From Nephrocerus scutellatus (lineage: Eukaryota > Arthropoda > Insecta > Diptera > Pipunculidae), in assembly GCA_947095585.1 (NCBI GenBank), contig OX352765.1:93642965-93706964 (forward strand): a stretch of 64,000 nt of DNA, written 5' to 3'. Shown here piece after piece: positions 47,577 to 57,639 of the stretch. How positions within the stretch are numbered: position 1 is the stretch's first letter; the number at the start of each line of letters is the position of its first letter. Position numbers and translations under genes: made by a program. The notes beneath the pieces are model-generated. The model saw only the letters and a program-made list of their open reading frames with translations, made no database searches and was not told where the DNA came from.

Positions 47577-47839
47577 TATGTAAATAGTGTATGTTATTAT
47601 TTTATTAAAATAAATAAATAAAAGTCAAACCCACATAAGTGTTAACATGGCTATTCTACTGATAATTTAAAACCTCTTATGTCTCATGCAGACCATAAGA
47701 GGTCTCATGCAGGCTCAGTTATGTTCGGTTCTAGAAACTCTCAGTTCTAGAAATTTCCATAAAGATAATTTCTCTTATAAAGGTTCGCTAGCAAAGTACA
47801 GCAACAGTAGCAATAGTATGGAAAGGAACTAGCACAAAC

Positions 47840-48165
47840 GACTAGTGGCTATTAGCAATGGCTTTTAAGCAGGCATGCGTTCTAAGTGCTGTGCTCATTT
47901 TTTTGAGTGATCTGCATTTCTGAACTTCCTGCCGGTTAAACCAAATCGAAGATCAAATACCAAATATATTACTGTACGCCGACAATACGAGCAACACGTT
48001 CAACGTGCACCAAAAGATCTGGAAAGGATACCTCCTGTCAAGAAATACTAAGCTTCAATGCCTGCGTAAGGTCAGTACTGGTTGCGAAACGTGAAAACAC
48101 AAACAGAACATCACCAGAAAACCTCAGGGCTTCGTGAACAAAGTGCTAGGAAAATTAGAAAAATC
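47840..48165 (+). mobile_element. Small LINE RT fragment
   Basis: The plus strand reads QACVLSAVLIFLSDLHF, IPNILLYADNTS (YADD decayed to YADN), then VSTGCET and GFVNKVLGKLEK, in RT order. The family is uncertain. Confidence 0.6.
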
Positions 48166-48169
48166 AGTT

Positions 48170-50715
48170 TTGAATTGAATTCTTGTCAAGTAGACTCGTA
48201 GTCGCACACAACAACCTCAAATTGATTCATTCAGTCAAAGGTTGTATCAATGGTAGAACAAAATCGAAGTAAATTTAGTCGACTCGCAATGGAGTACGAA
48301 TATTCAATTCAATGATTCGATTCGAATGGAAAATTTTTGACCGTTACATTCTCGATGTATCTTAAAGCAAACAAAACCAAAATAAAGGAAGCGAGACAAT
48401 GTATGTACTGCTTAGATTGTAAAACCCGTCTCAACCCGTAGTTGTCTTCATCCAAAAAGATCCGACCGAACGTCATTGGAGTAATACTAACAAAACAAAG
48501 TTGCGTGCTATTTCCAAAAATAAAAAGAACAAAAAATGCTTATACCTGCATACATATGGATACATTATACAAGCACTTGGAAAAAAAAATCTGTTGACCA
48601 CAACAACAAGAGGTTCTAAACTGAAATATTGTCGGCCACGTCTGGCCTTCGAATGAATGTAAACAACGATCTTTGATCTTTCAACACGCAAGGTACTCGT
48701 ATCATGACAGCAAACCACATCGGCGACAGAAGCAAAGAAAAGTCACGATCTCCCTTGAAGCTGGGCGGTATTATTTGGTCACAGACTCTGACTGGAGCTG
48801 GGAATTCATTATTTTCAAGTCTTTCACTTGTGCTTATTTCGGCGATGACTTCATGCTTTGAAGAGATGTGCGTGGTCTTGATGGTGCAAGTGGCTTAGAT
48901 CGAATGTAGATAAGATGCTCGTACCGTCTGATAAAAGTCGTTAATTTGGGGAGATTTCGAGCTTCATCCTGCTGGTAGTTGAAGTTTTCATTTTATTTTA
49001 TATTCTATCGGATATTTTAATGCAAGCCGAATAAATGTCTGCTTGAGGAAAGTTCCAAATTCAATTCAATTTCAATTTGTAAAGTGAAAAGTGAAATAAT
49101 AATAATGATAAGGACTGTTTTGTGTAACTCTATTTCAGATTATCGAACGGTCTTTCGCGGTTCTACTGTTCATCATCATGAGTTCTGATATTTTAGGCGC
49201 TAGATTGGGCAGCATATACAGCATATCTTATGGGGCAAAGAATCGTGTCAGTTACTATTGCTTTTGTTTATATTTCAAAGAAATTAAGAAAAATAGCCAT
49301 CATAACAGAATATCCATCCAAAGTCCATTTCGCGCCCTTCCCTCTTTCCGTCTAAGCACAATGTTTATGCATTGCATACATTTTGTCCGCTACAGTCTGA
49401 AGACGGGACATTTATTTTTGCTGCCCAGCACACATTTACCGTCTCGTATTCGGTGATGTTTATTTGTATTTGATTCAATTTCATTTTATTTGCTCATCAA
49501 CAGAACAATGTGTCGGCTAAAGTCAACAAAAAGCAAATGGACATTAAAAGTCTATTCGATGTGGCGTTGTTGAGGTACGAATGATTGCCATTTGGATTGA
49601 AATTGTGAAAGACATCGTCGTATCCGTATCATAGTTGAAATAAAACTACAACGACTTTTTTTTTGGTAATGTAAACACACAGATGGTGAACTGTGTTAGA
49701 TTTCAAACAGATTTATCACGAGTCACTGTTTAGAGTAATAAAGCAAAAGTGATAAATTGTTGTCAAACGAGAGATACTCTCCGATGGAAGTAGATACACG
49801 TTTAAGCGTCATTACATAGGTACGATTTATTCTCATTGTTTAAGACAGGAAAGCAATAATGGAGTACAAAGATACAGTTACACAATACCTCGAACTGCAG
49901 ACGGTATGATCTGAGTTAAATGGAGCTTCATGAGAAGTAACATGAAACGAAAAACATATTGTATCAGGTTGCTAGTTCCTTTAAAAAGTCACTCGGATGA
50001 TGGTTGCTCAGTTTTCTCATTAGTGGTGAAAGAACAGTTTTAGTTCGTGATTAAGGTCGGCCAAACTCAATATATTGGTAGGGAAAATAAAAAAACTTCA
50101 GCTGATTCGCTGCTAAAAATTGAAACGCCTTATCCTTATTGTTAACACATGAGTGAAATGATAGAGTAACCTGGATGAAACCCTAACACCCAGTATGCGA
50201 CGAGGTTGTATTATCAACAAACGGAACAGACAATTGTGTAACAAAAAGCTGGAATCTAACCCTGGATTTCGGCTCAGACGAGCCCCAACCGATTTACTTC
50301 GTTACAAGCTACATACAAGAAACCAGCATCGGAAGAGAGACACCTCAAACACAATGGCTTTTATTCAAATTATTATTATAATAGTGCGGATCCTAAAGTA
50401 GGGAATCATAGCACCATACATTGGTAGAGATGCAGTGAAACTTTTCGAATGCTTTTACGTCATAAATTATGACGGCGACTAAAGGTCAAAGGTTATAAAA
50501 ATTATCAATGGCATCGATTTCATCGTTTGTATCTGTTGAACGCCTTTGTTATTGCTCTAGAACAAATATCGAGGAAGACTAAAAACAACGCGTCTAAATT
50601 GTAAGCAGGTTCTCAGCAGATACAAATTCTAAGCAGGTGCTCAGCAGATAAATCAGCAGAACGCTTGTTTGGTAATCAGAATTTAAACAGATGACATTAA
50701 CTTCTGATTTTGTTG
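48170..50715. other. Gene-less stretch
   Basis: No gene recognised. Poly-A/T runs and short unsupported frames only. Confidence 0.5.
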
Positions 50716-50724
50716 AATTAAGGA

Positions 50725-51390
50725 AGATCCAACATTGGTCCCTCAATTCAAATAGTGGAGCGCGAATTTGAAGTAGTGCAATCCTTTAACTATCTCGGGT
50801 CAACTACAGCAGCCGATAACAGCATGGAACCAGAAATACGCGCACGGCTGCTTAAAGCCAACAAAGGCTACTATAGTCTGTCAAGAATCGTCAAACCCAG
50901 GAACTTAACCATAACATCCAAGCTGCTGATATATTAGACAATGGTCATACCAGTACTTACATATTGATCTGAGACTTGGGTGCTTAGCAAAAAGCATTCT
51001 CGCGTTCGAGAGAAAAGTCTTACGGAGAATTGTTGGCCCCGTATGTAAGGAAGGACGATTCCGGAGACTCTATAATGATGAGATCTACGAGCGTTACCGC
51101 GGTGTCGACATCTTGAAGAGAATTAAGCTCGGTAGGCTCCGGTGGGCAGGACACCCAGCTCGCATGAGCGAAGAGGATCCTGCTCGGAAAGTCCTTTGCG
51201 GTAGGATTTATGGAACACGCAAGCGAGGCCGGCCAAGCCTACGTTGGAAGGATGACGAAGACCAGGACGCCCAGAGTTTAGGGATGCCAAACTGGATGAC
51301 ATCGGCTCGAAATCGGGACCGGTGGAGAGACTTTTTGCGGGAGGCCAGGACCGGACCACGGTTGTAGAGCCAAATATGATGATGAAGGAT
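50725..51390 (+). mobile_element. LINE family A copy 3, RT C terminus to 3' end
   Basis: It reads EREFEVVQSFNYLGSTTAAD, NSMEPEIRARLLKANKGYYS and LTITSKLLIY. After a break come KRIKLGRLRWAGHPARMSEE, DPARKVLCGRIYGTRKRGRP and SLRWKDDEDQDAQSLG (51113-51367). The 3' end runs GTAGAGCCAAATATGATGATG. It is 5' truncated, as expected of target-primed insertion, and is the best-preserved copy of this end. Confidence 0.9.
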
Positions 51391-51439
51391 AATACTGTCT
51401 GAAGATCACTGCGAAATTGCTAATAAGTCTACATTAGTA

Positions 51440-51570
51440 CGGTATGTAAAGTGTGAACGCATTCACAAGCACCAAGCAAATCGTTAATAAAGGCACTAAA
51501 CAATAACGGTCCTAAAACGGAACCCTGTGGGACACCATTATAAATAAACTTAAATCAGCAATTTATATCC
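51440..51570 (-). mobile_element. Short LINE RT fragment
   Basis: The minus strand is open for about 37 codons: YNGVPQGSVLGPLLFSAFIN followed by DLLGAC. This is the RT motif preceding the catalytic box. It differs from the Jockey-type copies (VLGP instead of VLSP), so it is a separate family. Confidence 0.8.
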
Positions 51571-51574
51571 GCTG

Positions 51575-52855
51575 AATAGCTGAAATGGTAAAAGTACAAT
51601 TAAATGCTCAATAATGATATTATGCGCTGCAGTATAACAAAAAAAAACAGTTTATTTATATAAACTGATATACTTCTAACTGACCAACATTTTCTTCAAG
51701 TTATGTTGTGCGCCATTGGTTGCCAGTCACTCGAATGGCTGCTCAGTCGCAAACAACCAGTCGGGTTGATTTGGTTTTCTGAGTGGTGGAAAAACGACTC
51801 AAGTAGTTTTTTTTTAAGATCAATTTGATTGGTGACATGCAATATAAAAAACATATTTGTATTTTTTTTCATCTTAAAGTGAGTTATATCCAATTCTCGT
51901 TACATCTTTTGGCAAAAAACAAACCCGAATCTTTTGAGCCAGTTCTGTCAACATTTGAAGCTCATTTAAGCCACTAATTACAGCTACATGAACAGCAAAA
52001 ATTCTTTAGCAATACATCGTGTATTGTTAATTGGTAATTATTTGAATTTTTTTTTATTAATTACGTACACGATCAGTTAACAAGAAGATCAGGCACCTCT
52101 GCGGTGCAGAAAATTAAATTCCGTTTAATTAATTTGTGTGTACACAGAAGGATAAGAAGAATCGAAGGGAGGGAGGTTATAATAAAATTTCGTTCTGTTC
52201 TCAGAATCCCAAAAGGTTAGCGCAGGTTCTCATTCTCACTCGTTGGTCGAACGTTCGCTCGGTCCGTTGATCAGTCACATGCTAATTAGTTTACACTGCG
52301 CTGCGCTGCGACGACGACGGTGGGCACTACAATGCATCCAAGATGTGTATGTGATGTTTTCACTTAATTGTTTCGTTTGTTTGTGTGTTTGTGCAAACGA
52401 TATAAATTAATTAATTAATTTCAACAAGGAATGAAGAAAAAAATCCAACGCGGAGAGTAGTAAACGATGAACGAGCGCCTCGCATAATAAACAGAGGCCG
52501 GCCCAGCCGCCTCCGGGACATGTCGTCGTTCCATATTAGTTTGCCTTTAATTTTATTTTACGATCACGGAAATTCATTCAATCATTTTGCGAGTAATTCG
52601 AGAGATGCAAAAGAATTTTAATTGCACGCTCGTGCAGAGTGTGAATGAATTTTTGTATCGTTGTGCCTCTTCAGTTGGGCAGGGGACGGACGGTGGAGGA
52701 AATAAATGTACTTTCGACATAATTATTAAACGGGGCTAATAGTCCCAAGTGAAACTCTGAATTTATGTGCAAGGCGGAGCTTGGAATTATAATTTGTATT
52801 ACCCATTGATGATATCTATATTTTTTTAAAAGCACTTGTCTCTTTACTAGAAATC
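51575..52855. other. Gene-less stretch with a CG-rich unique patch
   Basis: No gene. At 52.2-52.35 kb a CG-rich unique patch contains TTGATCAGTCACATG (initiator-like TCAGTC) but no downstream promoter element at the expected spacing. Confidence 0.45.
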
Positions 52856-52859
52856 TTGT

Positions 52860-53051
52860 TTCTGTCCCGAGAGGAAAGTCTTACGGCGAACTGTTGGCTC
52901 CATATGATCGATGGGAAGATTACGGAGACTTTACAGGTGGTCCAAAAATATGGTACAACATAACTTTTGTGTCTCGTGTTGAAATAAATAAATAAAAGTC
53001 AATCTCATATAAGTGGTTGTATCTTTTTGGATTCCCCTATATAATGATCTC
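52860..53051 (+). mobile_element. LINE family A fragment interrupted by a MITE
   Basis: 52860-52933 matches the family A stretch CGAGAGAAAAGTCTTACGGA, TTGTTGGC and CGGAGACT. After the MITE, TATAATGAT resumes the same LINE sequence (GAGACTCTATAATGATGAG in copy 3), so the LINE continued through the insertion point. Confidence 0.75.
52934..53037. mobile_element. 104-bp mariner-related MITE with TA target duplication
   Basis: It starts CAGGTGGTCCAAAAATATGG and ends TATCTTTTTGGATTCCCC, flanked by TA at 52932-52933 and 53038-53039. The left part matches the mariner-like element at 46.1 kb except for a 14-bp deletion (CCAAAAA joined to TATGGTACAACATAA). The right part matches its right end (AAATAAATAAATAAAAGTC). 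It is therefore an internal-deletion derivative without coding capacity. Confidence 0.85.
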
Positions 53052-54945
53052 TGAGATCAAGCCCCAAACCTTAGAGTCTAAATGGGAGAAAACAGTAAAT
53101 GCGTATACGGAAGCAGCCTCAACCCTTTTAGGTTTTCCCGACAAAACTAGAAAAGAATGGATATCAGATAGCACATGGAACAACATTCGTGAATGCCAAT
53201 CCATCAAAGCAGAGTTGAACGCGGTCTCGGGTACCGAGCGAAGTGCATAAGGGATCTGGACCGATAAGTTGGCCGCTCAGCTAGGAACGACAAACGAGCA
53301 TGGCTAAGCGACATCGCAATACAAGCACAGCAAGTCGCTGATAGTAGACAATACAGCACAGTCTACCAACTCGCTCGTAAGCTCCCTGACAAGAAAAACC
53401 ACATCAACTACCCTGTTAAGGCAATAAACGGCTCTTTGATCCTTATGGAGGAACAACAATTAACCCGCTGGACAGAACATTTTAAGATTGTTTCGAATTA
53501 GCCAGGCACGTCCATTAACCCACATATGCACCATAATAGACTACTTAAACTCAGCGTCGCTACTCCTTCGTTGGATGAAATAAGGACACTGTAATCAGGT
53601 AAAGCATCAGGCAATGACAACATCTACGCAGAACTCCTTCAAGCCAACGTCGAGTTAACTACGCGAACATTGCATGCGATATATCAAGGTATCTGGGAAT
53701 CTGAAACCATTCCATAGTCGTTAAAAGAAGGCTTAATAGTCAAACTCATCAAGAAAGGTGATTTGAGCAATTGCGAAAACTGGAGAGGGCTTACCCTGCT
53801 AAGCACCATAAACAAAGTGATCTCCGCTATAATAGCTAGGCGCCTATGGAATGCCTTAAAGCTAATTCTGAAAATGAACAAGCAGGAGTTCGCTCAAACC
53901 GTTCTTGTACTGATCAAATTAACACCCTGCGTATAATCATTGAACAGTCAGTTGAGTATCAGTCTCCTCTGTATATGGTTTTTGTAGATTTTAAACGCGT
54001 TTTTGATAGCGTGGATCGAAACATGATGTGGCAGATTCTGTCTAGCGTCTAGCTATGGTGTTCCGGAAAAACTCACCAACATCATCAAGGAGCTGTACCG
54101 CGACTCAACATGCCGCGTCATTCATAACGGTCATCTTGGCTCACCTTTCAACATATATTCGGGAGTCAAGCAAGGCTGCACCCTCTCACCATTGCTTTTC
54201 ACAATTGTCCTTGACTGGCTGATGAAAAAAGTAACCCGTACTCTATCGGGTTTGCCATGGAATGTTTTTCACCGCCTAGTAGACCTTGACAAAAAAAAAA
54301 TACATTTCGCGTTACCGATAGTGGAACATGTGATCTCTCGATTGACGGACACTAGCTAGAGGAAGTCGATAAGTTTCGTTACGTGGGCAGCTGGATGTCA
54401 GAAAATGGAGGTGCTGTATGCTCTCGTGTAAACAAGGCGCGATACTCCTATAGTATGCTAAACAATATCTGAAACTCCTCGCAAATCTCCCGGAATCTGA
54501 AGCTAATGATCTTCAGATCGAACATGCGAAACGTGAAAAGTCACAGAGTCAATTGCGACGCGCCTTCAAGTCTTCGTCAACAAGTGCTTAAGGCGGATTA
54601 TGAGAATAAGATGGCCGGACATTATCACCAATTAAGACTTGTGGAGAGTAGCGCGGCAGGAAGCAATCACGATCACCATCAGACGACGCAAATGGAGCTG
54701 GATTGGTCACACTTTGAGAGAGCCAGCTGACGATATTACGAAACTAGCGCTCGAATCCACAAGGAAACCGCCGAGTTGGCCGTCCTAGCAAGACATGGAA
54801 AAGGACAATAGAAAAGGAAACAAGATCCCAGGGGACAGAGTGGCGTCTCTTGAAACCTCAGGCAATAAATCGAGTTCGTTGGCGTGGGTTTTCTAGAGGC
54901 CATATTCTCCCCCGCGGAGTAAAGGAAAGAAAGAAAGAAAGAGGT
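53052..54945 (+). mobile_element. LINE family B copy 2, linker and RT to AAAG tail
   Basis: The linker reads TLESKWEKTVNAYTEAASTL and RKEWISDSTWNNIRE. After shifts come NYPVKAINGSLI, the RT start SGKASGNDNIYAELLQANVE, KEGLIVKLIKKGDLSNCENW, RGLTLLSTINKVISAIIARR, TDQINTLRIIIEQSVEYQSP and YMVFVDFKRVFDSVDRNMMW (53846-54052). The catalytic YADD portion is deleted near 54290. The thumb and 3' parts follow to GCGGAGTAAAGGAAAGAAAG. It resembles copy 1 at 37-38.2 kb very closely. Confidence 0.88.
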
Positions 54946-55106
54946 ATAATGATACGATCTACGAGCGATACCAACATATCGAAGAGAGTTAAGCTCGGTA
55001 GACCCCGGTGGGCATGAGCTAAAAGGATCCTGCTAGAAAGTCTTTTGCGATCCACGTTTTAGACTGGCGTACCCCAGGATGCGCAGAGTTGATGGTTGGC
55101 AAACTG
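54946..55106 (+). mobile_element. LINE family A copy 4, left part
   Basis: It matches copy 3 from TATAATGATACGATCTACGA through TTAAGCTCGGTAG, CCGGTGGGCA, GGATCCTGCT and GAAAGTCTTTTGCG to GGCAAACTG, and is then split by an insertion. Confidence 0.8.
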
Positions 55107-55940
55107 TTGTTTTAAATCCTGTCTGTTGGTGGGTGGTCATTTCGCGGGAGGTCGTAGGGTGGAATGTCGGTGGGCCGGGGGTCATCATTCTTTGAGTGGG
55201 ATGAACCCTGCTTGCCTAGCTTTCGCCATTAAGCATGCTTATGAACTAAGTCCATTTAGTGGTTCTCGTTAAACCGTAAGCCCCCGCGTTTCATCCCCAG
55301 AGCAAGCTGGGTCCTCAACCAAAGTTGTCCTCAGACCGGTCAACCTTACGGTCGGCCTTATTGTCTGTGGGCACGGACAACTCCCGCGTTACCAATGCGA
55401 CCTTGGTGAGATCTGACATCAAGGGACTCAGTTCATTCAATATGAGTGCCTCGGCTTAACTAAGCTTCAGCCTTGGCAGCACATCGTCCGGAACCTCGAA
55501 CCCTATCATTTGTCACTGCTATCCTAGGCTTTATGGAATATAACTATTCCGTCTGTCTGTAACACAGACCTGTACGAATTGTACGAAATGAACCACTAAA
55601 TACGAAGACTGACCTATAAGGGAATTCTAAGTACCAGTAGTCCACTTCGGGTCGCAAAGTACGAAGACATTACTCATCCCGAGCATACTCTAAGCACCCG
55701 CGACCCTTATTTAATATCCCATGGTTAACCATTAATAGGTTAAGACGCAATTGGACACGGGGAGGCTGGGGGTCAGTGGACGTTACGTCAAAAATGTGAA
55801 ACTAAGTACCTACGTGACCGACAGTGATGTCTGAATAGACAACGCTAAAAACCAGGTACGCCTGCAAAGCGGCCACCACTATTCCTCACTCAGGGTTAAA
55901 TGTCGGCCACACTTCAGTATATCCACCAGTATCTGTCTTA
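55107..55940. mobile_element. Unidentified 834-bp insertion inside LINE family A
   Basis: It interrupts family A between (T)GGCAAACTG (55098-55106) and TGCCAAACTG (55941-55950), which correspond to one TGCCAAACTG in copy 3; the target was therefore duplicated (about 9-10 bp). The insert is GC-richer than its surroundings, has no long open frame, no poly(A) tail and no clear terminal inverted repeats. It contains CTTGCCTAGCTTTCGCCATT near 55213 and many CCGCG and GGTCGG patches. It may be a non-autonomous element or a LINE 5' untranslated region. Confidence 0.7.
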
Positions 55941-56042
55941 TGCCAAACTGGTTAACATCGGCTCGAAATTAGTACCGCTGGAGATTTTTTGAAAGAGGTC
56001 AGGACCGGATCCCGGCTGTCGAGCCAAATATGTCAATAATGA
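55941..56042 (+). mobile_element. LINE family A copy 4, right part and 3' end
   Basis: It resumes TGCCAAACTGGTTAACATCG and continues GGTCAGGACCGGATCCCGG, CTGTCGAGCCAAATATG to the element end. The last bases are notable for their likeness to the SINE 3' end. Confidence 0.85.
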
Positions 56043-56044
56043 GC

Positions 56045-57185
56045 ATAGAAATGTGAGCGAAATTCTAATCAAAACGTCAATTATTGCTTCTCGTTTGAAT
56101 TCAGATCAAAATAGAATCTAATCTTCTAACAAAAACTCTCTCTTTTTGAGTTGTCTTTTCCACTCGATTGAGTGGAATGTGTTGGCAAGGTGGTATATCA
56201 TCACTCTAAGAGCAATTTGATTTAAACTTTCCAAGAGGTCTAATTTAACGGAAACAAACAACAACTAGGTCATCGTTTAAGGTTTTGACGAAATGATCAA
56301 AACACCAGCCAACATCTTCTTAAAACACAGAAAATAAAACCCAAACAGAGAAAACCCCAATTCGCTTCTTGTTCGTCAATTAAAATACAAATTGAAATCT
56401 CAGTTAATTTTTTTCTCTAAACAACGCGTCATTTACTTCTATGCCATGTTGAGTTGATTGACATTTAAATGGTACATGTCAGACTTAAAAGCCCAAAATC
56501 ACACAAACATATGCTCATGTTATGTATCTTGTCGCGCACAGAGCATAGAAAAAGTCTTCCATGTCGTCGACAATGACGACGGAGTGCGGTGTCGTGTGCC
56601 ATCGCCATGTGCCGTCTGTTGTGTAGGAGGGTCTACTTTTAAATTTGAACAAAGCTTGGCAATCAAGTGACCTGGAATAAGTGAAAATGTCTTCTTGTCA
56701 GCACCAAATTAATGTTCGATAAAGTGGTCGCAATGTCTGTTAAACGCTTCAAAACTTGATCGTAGAGTACAAAAAACAAAAAGAAATTAATGAACTGTTG
56801 GCAATTGTTTTTTTTTTCAATATCGTTGCGTTAGTGATGTGCACTTTTTTTTGGCATTGCACAATTTCGATGCATGAGAATGATTCCCAGTGCGCTTCAG
56901 TCGCAGCGTGGGGCCATAAACTTTCAAAATTCCATTCGCAATAGTCATGAGGAAAGAATTTTCAAATCAAACAGAAGAATGAAAGGCGAGATGTGTTATG
57001 GCAACGAATACCATTCTGAATCATGTCTGTAGATGAGTTGCATGTACATATATCTCAAATACTTGCACGTACTCTCGCAATTAAAACAAAAATTCCATTT
57101 AACAAATCTATTTGCTTTGCGAAAACATTTGCGTTATTAGGTTTCGCATTTAACCATCAGCCAATGCAGCTTCGAGTTGTCAAGC
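56045..57185. other. Gene-less stretch
   Basis: AT-rich with no domain-bearing frames. Confidence 0.5.
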
Positions 57186-57189
57186 ATTT

Positions 57190-57535
57190 GTTCGTACTGC
57201 CGCAAGGGTAGGGTGGTGGTAGGTCGAGCAAAACCTCCTTCATTTCATACTGCCCAGATATGGAATCTGTATCGGGGACTTGTCCTATCTAAATTGGACC
57301 TGCTTGTCACGTATATAGAGCCCACAGGGAATCTTGATGAGGCAGCGTACCAATTAAATGATGTGTTACTCACTTCCTATCATGACAGTGGTGTCCGTAA
57401 AACCAGTTTGTGTAAACGTAAAGTTCCCTGGTGGAACGACCATCTGGCTAAGCTTAGGAAGAGAGTTAAAAATCTCTTCAATGCTGCTAAGCGCACGAAG
57501 AGTTGGGACTTAATAGCATGTGACTGACCAACTGC
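57190..57535 (+). mobile_element. LOA-type LINE linker fragment (endonuclease to RT)
   Basis: The plus strand frame reads TAQIWNLYRGLVLSKLDLLV, NLDEAAYQLNDVLLTSYHDS and KRKVPWWNDHLAKLRKRVKN followed by LFNAAKRTKSWDL. The PWWN--L--LR---R-LFN-AK-T--W block is characteristic of this linker. It is cut off after 57530. Confidence 0.85.
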
Positions 57536-57639
57536 TAACAGGGTAGACCTTCAGAAGAAACAATCGTTTATTCATTGCCACAGTCCTAAACTTTTTTTAA
57601 AGACAACCCTCCATGCCCATGTGGTTGATGAAAAATATC

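Larger units (their letters stand above)
46111..47655 (+). mobile_element. Mariner-like transposon with two nested retroelements
   Basis: The left terminal repeat starts after a TA at 46109-46110 with CGCGGTGTCCAAAAAGATG. The transposase N terminus (46198-46345) reads TLEEKRKVAAWMEVFGSSS, then one stop, then NPPSRLTITRLHKKF, a DUF4817-type helix-turn-helix. A second piece (46401-46530) has SPRKSSTRLLDT and RILHIDMRIKPYHIQI. A later piece (47141-47185) has RHYLDETFGRRWI from just before the third catalytic residue. The right end is AAATAAATAAATAAAAGTC then CACATAAGTGTTAACAT (47610-47647), which mirrors the left end; the last about 15 bp are eroded. A Jockey fragment (46532-47095) and a SINE (47281-47576) interrupt it. 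Confidence 0.75.

Noticed and set aside
52240..52340. CG-rich unique patch with TCAGTC, possible fly core promoter
   Set aside because: No downstream promoter element at the right spacing, no donor site and no coding sequence follow.
55107..55940. rRNA or R1/R2-type 28S target sequence because of high GC
   Set aside because: No recognisable 28S or 18S conserved core was seen.
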